Origin: Nematostella vectensis
Taxonomy: Eukaryota; Cnidaria; Anthozoa; Actiniaria; Edwardsiidae
Length of the DNA stretch: 64,000 bases
NCBI RefSeq assembly: GCF_932526225.1
Contig: NC_064046.1
Coordinates: 11,557,719-11,621,718, forward strand
Direction: 5' to 3'
Below the pieces are notes generated by a model, which was not told the origin of the DNA, did no database searches, and was given only the letters and a program-made list of their open reading frames with translations. Below, piece by piece: positions 56,901-64,000 of this stretch. The first letter of the stretch is position 1. Each line of letters opens with the position of its first letter. The translations under genes and the position numbers were made by a program.

Positions 56901-59059
56901 GCAATGGAAATGTCAAACCTTATTGTCAGAAACATATAAATAAACTAAGGGCATTATATCGTTATGTAGTAAACACAGTTAGAACAAACGCCTCCACCAT
57001 CAATAGGCCATGAGACTTGGAGTTGGCTAAGGGGGCAGGTACCTTCTACCCATTTTGGTCTTGTGGTTACTGTTTCTGTTCTTACTTGGTAGACAGAAGT
57101 GAGCTAGCTGTAGAACTTTTTATTGCTTGTATAAAGTCATAAAGTTTTTTCATGTCCTTTTTGTTGGCAGTAAAATTATTTTAATAATTTTACCTAAGTC
57201 TTAAAAGACTCCTCCAGTTCAGTGATTTACTTCATTCTTTCTTCTGTTTGCAGCTTGGTGGTGAGGCTGGTGTGAGTAATCCTCAGATGCAACACATGAA
57301 AACATTCTTCAGGGTCATGTGTGTCGCGATGATCCCATTAACAGCACAGTTTCCTGCGGTAGGTTAACGCTAGTGCAGAATGGCATATGGAGAAAACCCG
57401 GAGTTCACCATTGCCCAGAGGTTTAGCTAAAGTTGACAAAAAAAACATATCCATATTTTCAAAATAACAAACTCTAAGTTTTCCCACTTAAATAAAACTC
57501 ACCAACTTACAGGTAGGCTACTTTTCTTAGGATTTTTTATTTATTGTTATTTTTTTTTTTGTCTTAACATTTTTGTACACTCTCAGGCCATCTTTACATA
57601 CTGGGTGACGTCAAACCTATTTTCCCTCGGCCAAGTTTCCCTGCTGAAGGTGAAGGCCGTGAGGGAGTACTTTGGGATCCCTGAGATGAAAGTGCACAAG
57701 AACCTGCCTGCCCAAGGAGGATTCTGGGAAAACATGTCAGCAGGTAATATTTTGTGGGCAGAAAGCAAAGTGCTTAGAATGGACGGTCTGGACCCAAAAA
57801 ATTGCCCTCGTTAGCGTGCGTGAATTTGCAATAAAATTGTCCTCGTTAGCGTGCGTGAATTTGCAATAAAACTGTTGTCGTTAGCGTAGGTGGATTTGCA
57901 ATAAAACTGTCCTCGTTAGCGTGCGTGAATTTACAATAAAACTGTTCTCGTTAGCGTGCGTGAATTTACAATAAAACTGTCCTCGTTAGCGTGCGTGAAT
58001 TTGCAATAAAACTGTCCTCGTTAGCGTGCGTGAATTTGCAATAAAACTGTCCTCGTTAGCGTGCGTGAATTTGCAATAAAACTGTCCTCGTTAGCGTGCG
58101 TGAATTTGCAATAAAACTGTCCTCGTTAGCGTAGGTGGATTTGCAATAAAACTGACCTCGTTAGCTTGCGTGAATTTGCAATAAAACTGTCCTCGTTACC
58201 GTGCGTGGATTTGCAATAAAATGTATAGATATTAATTTCATCTGGAAAAGTATTCTCCGAAACGCGGTGTTCTTATTTTTAAAAAAGTGACCATTCAACT
58301 GGGATTCATTTTCTACTACCTAGCTCTAATCCCCTTTTAAAAGTGCCAATTAATTTACACACTTCGCTGTATGCACAATCCCCCATTGGAATTTAGTGAA
58401 TGGAAAATTGCAATATATTTTTTTCAAAGTTCAGTAACGCATTTATTGATACTCATTGCGTTAGTCAAATTAAACTCACGCTATGAAATATATTTCACGA
58501 CTTTAGTTTGCACAAAAGGCCTAAATGACGAGGGCGTTTATGTTTTCGATTTATGTTTCTTTACCCTCAGTTTTAGAAAGCAGGTTATTTAAATCACTAC
58601 CTTGTTATCGGTCGCATTTAAAGTAAACTTTTAAATAGACATGCACAGTTGAAGTTTTATATTTTATTAACTATGCTAAATGGAAGTATCCCAGTTACTT
58701 GCTTGAATTAGCCGATGGAAATTGGTTCTTTTTACGGCTAGTAATAGTAGTAAAATGGCGGCGTAATTGCTTTTCTTTAAAATAACGAATGTCAGAGCTT
58801 AGGTCTCTTCGTTCTCCCTGGAATGCCAGAGCTTAGGTCTCTTCGTTCTCCCTCAGGCTATAAGAATGCAAAAGAGGAAGCGTACGTGAAGCATCATGAG
58901 AAAATGAAGCGGCAGAAGGAGAAGGCTCTCGGTACAGCCCCACTTGAGACCACATACGAACACAACCCGCGTATCAAGCACAATCAAGAAGTGTTTGCCG
59001 CCGCCAAGAGAAAGAAAGGCAAAGACAGAATAAACAGCCAGGCTGCACCCCCCATGTAG
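53975..59059 (+). CDS. OXA1L: OXA1L, mitochondrial inner-membrane protein insertase
   Basis: Seven exons: 53975-54073, 54142-54358, 55251-55702, 56027-56215, 57254-57358, 57587-57743, 58857-59059 (TAG); 1422 nt, 473 residues, all phases consistent. The N terminus is arginine-rich with few acidic residues, fitting a mitochondrial presequence. The YidC/Oxa1 core begins near residue 165: GLPWVWSIVAATIAFRTLMFPL (read to 20 residues: GLPWVWSIVAATIAFRTLMF), LIVKSQANAARLNN, then QVPLFISFFVGLRRMANLPV, GGLFWFTDLTAYDPYFVLPI, GEAGVSN, and FTYWVTSNLFSLGQVSLLK. A basic, lysine-rich C-terminal tail follows, which in this family contacts the mitoribosome. It inserts mitochondrially encoded respiratory-chain subunits. 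The length fits animal OXA1L (about 435-495). Confidence 0.96.
54862..55051. mobile_element. MITE rich in CGACATAACGACAT, copy 2
   Basis: TTATGCCTAGTGCACACTAG at the left; the right end (GTTGCTAGACATTA) has lost the matching CACTAGG. Interior as in 49113-49380. In OXA1L intron 2. Confidence 0.85.
55680..55790 (+). repeat. 52-bp duplication of the OXA1L exon 3 donor
   Basis: GATTGTCATCCTATCAAGGT across the exon 3 end (55702) recurs as GACTGTCAAACTATCAAGGT 52 bp on, followed in both by TGTAGCTCTA and ATAAC. Confidence 0.8.
57804..58221 (+). repeat. 35-bp minisatellite with an AATAAA in every unit
   Basis: About 12 copies of a unit containing CCTCGTTAGCGTGCGTGAAT then TTGCAATAAAACTGT, in OXA1L intron 6, starting 61 bp after the donor. 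Each copy presents the sense-strand poly(A) signal AATAAA. Confidence 0.95.
58793..58856 (+). repeat. 34-bp duplication of the OXA1L exon 7 polypyrimidine tract
   Basis: CAGAGCTTAGGTCTCTTCGT...CTCCCT occurs at 58793 and 58827; the second copy runs into CAG at 58856, the true acceptor. The first has CTCCCTGGAATG and no usable AG at the same place. Confidence 0.85.
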
Positions 59060-59504
59060 ATGGCACGGTGACCCTTCCATGTGAATAGCGAACTCAAGCA
59101 ACGGGACGGCAAAGGAGAACGTGACCAAAAAATGCTTAGAGCTATATTCTAAACAACCAGCTAGGATAAAAAAAAAGACTCGGTCTCGCCTTAGTTAACA
59201 AAGATGGTTATGTTTACAGAATGTTTAGCGAACGTCTCCTCTCTCGCTAGACCGTGAAAATTTAGAGGAAAATTTCGGGAATGTATCAGACAATCATGCA
59301 CTCTGCATTGGGTGTTTTTATGAATTTTATCCTGTGTTTTCTGCCTGTTTTCTGCCGACGCGTCCCTGTATTGTCGCCGTTAGTAAGCACTGGCCTCTTT
59401 CATGTTCCATTAAATGAGAAGAGAAAGAATGTCGGTCATTAAGCATTCGCTGATAGCTTTTTGGATATACACAATGAACGCTGTATATAAATGAATCAAC
59501 TACA

Positions 59505-60112
59505 GGGGCCGGTTCCTGAAAAGCCGATTAGCGCTAATCCAGTGTTAAATAACCTACGGTTTAGTTGGCAACACAGGCCTCCCAAACTTTGTAGTAGTTT
59601 TATAACTAAAGTTTTATAAGATTAAATGAAGTTGCCGACAAGAAAGACGTGTCACAAAAACAATGTAGGGATCAAATGTCCTAACATTTAGCTTTGTTAT
59701 GCGACCTTCGTTGCGATGCTGACTCGAAAATTGTGCTGGGACAGACAGAAAGTTACATGAAATTTATACTTGAAATGAATCTGTCTCGCTAGTGTCACGC
59801 ACCAAACCGATTCCTGCAAATGACATTTTTGGTAAAGAAATGGAGGTAATTACAGGCGATGTAGAGGTGTTTGGGGGCGTCTCTGCGAAAACAAAACCAC
59901 AAAAAATAAATTTGAGTTGCTTTCTATTGATCTACTGTGTGTGAATTTTACTCGTCAAACCAGTTTCTCACTCCAGGGTTAGTAAATCGGGGGAATACTT
60001 GGCTTTCGGGATCGGCGAGTTATCCTAAGATTAGCTAACCTACGATTAGCGAATTTTAATCCAGGATCAGCGCTGATCTAGGGTTAAGTTAATCGGCCTT
60101 TCAACCGGCCCC
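59505..60112. mobile_element. 608-bp inverted-repeat element with GGGGCCGGTT ends
   Basis: GGGGCCGGTTCCTGAAAAGC at the left and GGCCTTTCAACCGGCCCC at the right; the inverted match continues inward through GATTAGCGCTAATCCAGTGTTAA against TTTAATCCAGGATCAGCGCTG. Non-coding. Confidence 0.8.
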
Positions 60113-61722
60113 AGAAGAGTTTTGGTTTTAAAGCACGATCATTTAAGCACTATAGGCTAAGACTTCTTTCAGGACCCCCGTAAAAGCTTTTTCTATTTCC
60201 ATCTGGGAATAGCGCGTTATTGCTGCTGTTTCTGGCGGAAAGCTGGGCCGGTGTGCAGATACATAAGTTTAATTTATTAAAAATACTGTCATTATCACTT
60301 TTCGTTCCTATAACGCCCTGAGACGCCTGTAAAATATAGGCCCAACTCCAAAACGTCAGAAATGCAAACTAAACATCACCAGACCCGGATACTCATAGAT
60401 TCCTCCAGGGCATAGACGACCTTCAAAAGCACATCCACGCAAGGTAATAGAATTGACTTTTTTGTCAAGATATCAACCTTGATTTCTGACCAATTCATAA
60501 ACAAATGCTTAAACTCAGAAACATTTCTTACCAAAAAAGACAAAATAACCAACTACAATAGAGACAAGCAAACACAGATCAATGAATAAATAGATAACTT
60601 TATTGCGGTCCGTCAGGTCCCATTTTACAGCAATCAGTCACAATAATCAATGCTAGAACCTCCATTAGAAGCGAGTCACCATGTTTAGCCTATTCTACAT
60701 GCCTTGCACTGCATCATGGGAGTCTTGGAAACACCTTGACAGACAGGCGCGCAATCTCCTACCCCAGAATCATAACAATTTTTATATAAGTCTCTTTGAC
60801 CCGAAGCCAAACAAAACATTTCCAGGTCCAAGGAACCCAGAATAAGCCTGAGAACAATTTTTGAATAAGGTTGGGTAGCAAAGATGGCCCACATTGGAGA
60901 GTATGAGACCATTTACTAGAAAATTCCTTTCTCACTTGATGAAGCCCAGACAAGGAATTATCCCATTGAATCAACCTCAGCGTGCAAACATCCATAAGCA
61001 CAGTATAATTATGCCCAAATAGACTTTATGATGTCCTAAGGCACTCTCCAGATGTGAAAAAGCTCTAATTTTTAAGCAAATTACAAGCAAAACTGTTGTA
61101 AGCAACAGGTTGTAGCAGTGCCGTCGCTAGAAAGAAAAGGCACCGCAGTGCATTGTTGGAAACTTCAAGGCATACCGTCTTGGGTCAGCGGTAGCTTTGC
61201 TTAACTAGTAGTGTTGGACTTGAAATAGGGGGGAGGTTTCTGTTTTCAGTCTGTTATTCTTACAATTTTGCTCAAAAGTACCCAGGAGTGAAAGGGTTAA
61301 GCTCGTAATCATAAGAGGGTGGCAAGGTAGGGTGACTGGTTCTCGCCTTTGCTTTGAGGCTTTTCCGAGGTCCACAAAAGTAAAAAGTCTGATTTGAGTC
61401 GTATGTGGCTGTGAGACGCTTTCCTATGCCTTTGTCTCGGTGACGTTCGACTGCTCTGGTAATTTAGTTTTCCAGCTCCAAGAAGGGTTATTAGGTACCA
61501 TAGCTAAATCAAATTTGATTTGTCGTCTATTTTATTGCACATCTTTTAAAACTTTCCTGCGCAGAGGTTTCTGTGTCGCTCGTTTTCTTTTCTACACAGA
61601 AACCTCGGCGCAGGAGGGTAATCTTGTAGCTAGCATTTATTAGAAACATTTTCTAAGGATTTTTTCTCTTCAGAAACAACTATCGCGCGTGCAGGTTTTG
61701 AGCATCGAACTTGATTGCGCCT

Positions 61723-61776
61723 TACGTCATAAAGTCAGACGACTGCGCACGTACGTCACTACTTCTGTCTACGTCA
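61723..61776 (+). promoter_or_regulatory. Three TACGTCA (CRE/ATF-like) motifs upstream of the 61884 gene
   Basis: TACGTCA at 61723, 61752 and 61770, all on the plus strand, 108-161 bp before the start codon. TACGTCA is a core CREB/ATF-type site. Three in 54 bp just before an inferred gene start is suggestive of a promoter. Confidence 0.5.
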
Positions 61777-61883
61777 CATTTGGAGTGATCGCGTGGATCT
61801 AAGGCCAAAACACTAACAATCCTGCCACCGAGCTGGAGACATATTTTGTTCACATGGAAGCGCACTAGGAACGGTTAAAATAT

Positions 61884-63709
61884 ATGGCACAATTATATTT
61901 TGACCAAGACGCGACTCTCGTCGCTTCTGTTTGCTTCCCTCGACCTCGCTATCACGGCGTCCCAAGACTTGTCGTCAAAGGATCCAAACTTCACCCAAAA
62001 GATCTCCCAACCTGTCTACCCATGGGACCTCACCGGCGAGAATTCGAACGACACCCACCTTGCCTTGGGCTTGGCAGGGGGGTCAACCTAATCCCGCATC
62101 AGGATCAGTTTACGGGAGCTGATGCAGCCATGGCGTTGCTTCCGCCGATAGAGAAGGTGCAGTTTGCAAATGAGGTGAGAGTATTGAGTTCAGTGTCTAT
62201 AAAATGGGCCTTTTCTATTACCTAGACTATTGTAACATCTTTTTGAGGAGACAGCAAATCAAATACTGTTAATTTGCTTCTGTGGAATGTTGCATAGCGA
62301 AAATTCACCTCGGAAGAGATAATCAAATGCGCTTCACATATTACTGACTCTACTCTTCAATATAAACACGGACAGATTCATTAAGTTTGCATTTATGAGT
62401 GTGAAATAGTATGCCAACACTATCACTGAAAACCCGGAATCGCGACGATCGAATGCCGACGGTAGGGCTAGCGCTTGACCTTATTAGCATTTTATTCGAA
62501 GCCTGGTGGCGAAGCCTCTAGTTTCCAGGGTGCGCAGTCTAGCATCCCCGGCGCTCCTCGCACGTTCCTTTACGACCAACAGTACAGGCTATTTAATAAA
62601 GAAATTTGAGAGACGGAACCTTTCTTATACGGTCGGGCAAAAGGATTCACAGTTCCAATATAATGCCGCGGTAGTAAACATTTTCTTTTTATTTCCAGAA
62701 TGACATTGATGAGGACGCCATTGATGAGAACGTCCTTCTGCCAATCTACCGCTCCCTCAAGGCTGATATGGTGCGCTTTACAAAGAACATCATGGAGCCA
62801 CGCCCAGGGTTGTGGCAAGCTGTCGCCCCAGAATGGGAACGAGCGCAGATACGCTATAACCAGGGCCACTCATACGAAGTAGAGCGACGGGGAGCCAAGC
62901 CTGTAAACAGGTGCCAAATGCATGGCTAGCGGCTAGTGCTGAAAAACGCAAGACTAGTTCCAGTACCGCGCGGTTAAAACAGCCTTTTTGTTTTGAAATG
63001 GCGGCGTTTTACCGGCGAACCGTCACATTTTGGCTAATGCTAAGAAAACTAGACCAAACTTAAGGCTATAACTTTCTTTATGACTCCCTCATTATCAAAC
63101 AAGTCTGTCATCTTTTGTACAGTATGGTTTTAATGCAGTACAGTTAGTCAAAACAGCGACTGAAGTCAGCCTTTCGTACCTTTACTCAAACGATTCAACA
63201 CTACGATTGTGCTTGTTTTCGCCAGAACACGCGCATACGTTATTCAGCACTGTCTGGCTAGCGGGCCTGCAAGTTGTCAAAGAGTCGTTTGCGCTTACTT
63301 GCTCATTTGTTTTTTTGTTTGCTTGCTTGTTTGTGTGTGTGTGTGTGTGTGTTTTTGATGGCTCGTCTGACTCTTCCTTTGTTTATAATCTCGGAGCTTA
63401 GCACATTGTTCAAGTGAAAATTATATCAACATAATTTGAGAACGGAAGCTTAACTCTCTCTATGACAAAGAAAATGTAGCATTTGTAAGACCCGCAAAAC
63501 TCCAGGGGTGCAAGAGAAGGGAAAAAGTGGCTCCTCTATGGGCCCGATTAGTTAAGATGAAGTAGTCCGTTGGCATGTGTCTGATATGTGTCTTTGCCTT
63601 GTGCCAGGCTTCCTCGTGTGGAAAGCAAGATGCGATTTGACAATTTCAAGGAGCCTATCCCGAAACTGCCTCCAGAAGTCGAAATACCCGCTCCTAAGAT
63701 ACCCAAATT
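61884..63709 (+). CDS. Unrecognised protein, 5' part (continues past the window)
   Basis: Exons 61884-62174, 62699-62910 and 63608-63709, phases 0 and 2, the last with a GTAAGT donor at 63710 leading outside. The predicted N-terminal 201 residues start MAQLYFDQDATLVASVCF and contain HGVPRLVVKGSKLHPKDLPT. An acidic DIDEDAIDENVL and an aromatic WQAVAPEWERAQIRYNQGHS follow, then a proline-rich EPIPKLPPEVEIPAPKIPK. No domain is recognised. The proline-rich, motif-poor style recalls axonemal proteins, which is speculation. A copy of the 9-bp-duplication MITE lies in intron 2. Confidence 0.65.
62932..63254 (+). mobile_element. MITE, GACAGTGCTGAAAAACG family, copy 3, with 9-bp target duplication
   Basis: GCTAGTGCTGAAAAACGCAAG to ATACGTTATTCAGCACTGTC, flanked by TGGCTAGCG on both sides (about 62923-62931 and 63255-63263). 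Same interior as copies at 31965 and 33165 but without a few short segments. Confidence 0.88.
63329..63352 (+). repeat. (GT)n microsatellite
   Basis: About 11 GT units in an intron of the 61884 gene, next to the MITE at 62932-63254. Confidence 0.9.
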
Positions 63710-63802
63710 GTAAGTTATACAGATAGAGTGTCTCATATTATTTTTTCCCATGTCATCATACACTAGTAGAAAAGTGATTAAAGTCAGCTTTTCAGAGAAG
63801 TA

Positions 63803-63920
63803 TCTAGCTTTTCGCTAAGGAGGGGTTTGGCTCAGTGATAAAGGGGGGAGGGGGTAATATTTTGTTACACATGGCTTTCTGGCAGCCCAAAGGGGGGTTT
63901 AAACCCCCTAAAGAGCTTGT
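63803..63920 (-). mobile_element. CAGTAGCGGATCTAGG family, truncated copy 2
   Basis: On the minus strand it reads GGGCTGCCAGAAAGCCATGT, AACAAAATATTACCCCCTCC, TTTATCACTGAGCCAAACCC and GAAAAGCTAGAT, parallel to 47093-47260. It lies beyond exon 3 of the 61884 gene. Confidence 0.7.
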
Positions 63921-64000
63921 CGTCGTGAACAATAATAGTATGTTGTAATATTTATTGTAAATATTGTTTTCCGGACTAAATATAAACTGCACTGAACTGC

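Larger units (their letters stand above)
59060..61883. other. Intergenic, OXA1L to the 61884 gene
   Basis: Holds the OXA1L 3' UTR, a large foldback element (59505-60112), a 20-bp inverted repeat with one mismatch (61557-61576 with 61594-61613, arms CTGCGCAGAGGTTTCTGTGT-like), and TACGTCA motifs near the end. Frames on the minus strand at 60685-61001 have no recognisable domain and are left uncalled. Confidence 0.55.

Noticed and set aside
60685-61001. Two overlapping minus-strand frames of 75-80 codons
   Set aside because: Tryptophan- and cysteine-containing but mutually overlapping, without a domain or splice sites; possibly an old repeat.

Overview
The window looks like nuclear DNA of an anthozoan cnidarian, most likely a sea anemone close to Nematostella. 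This is inferred from multi-ShK secreted proteins, intron-rich genes with vertebrate-like intron phases, insulin-like genes, a TTAGGG-type telomeric tract and a dense load of short inverted-repeat transposons. It is AT-rich, has 200 Ns at 20790-20989, and both window ends cut through genes. Most genes are spliced and were rebuilt here by joining exons at GT/AG sites with matching phase.

Layout. (1) 1-7006 (+): 3' part of a secreted gene with seven ShK exons followed by one F5/8 type C (discoidin) domain. (2) 8730-9232 and 11886-12856 (+): two tandem insulin-like peptide genes with exact insulin cysteine spacing and a phase-1 intron in the C-peptide. (3) 18238-19191 (-): an intronless rhodopsin-class GPCR. 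(4) 19.2-32.4 kb: a gene desert with transposon remnants, tandem duplications, the sequence gap and one candidate small secreted ORF. (5) 32428-44397 (-): a 15-exon, 699-residue NRF-6-like membrane acyltransferase; its introns hold a 1.2 kb minisatellite and many MITEs. (6) 45062-46511 (+): a three-exon gene for an unrecognised 231-residue basic protein, head-to-head with the acyltransferase. (7) 48441-53884 (-): an RS-rich protein with a conserved C-terminal module, divergent by only 90 bp from (8) OXA1L, 53975-59059 (+), the mitochondrial inner-membrane insertase. (9) 61884-63709 (+): 5' part of an unrecognised conserved-looking gene running off the window.

Functionally this is an ordinary metazoan gene mixture: secreted peptides and adhesion proteins, a receptor, a membrane acyltransferase, a putative nuclear RS protein and a mitochondrial insertase. 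There is no operon logic. The most unusual feature is structural: at eight splice junctions in three unrelated genes, a short tandem duplication copies the exon edge together with its splice site, leaving decoy donors or acceptors beside the real one. The transposon complement is also informative: several MITE families are present in two or three copies, some with visible target-site duplications.
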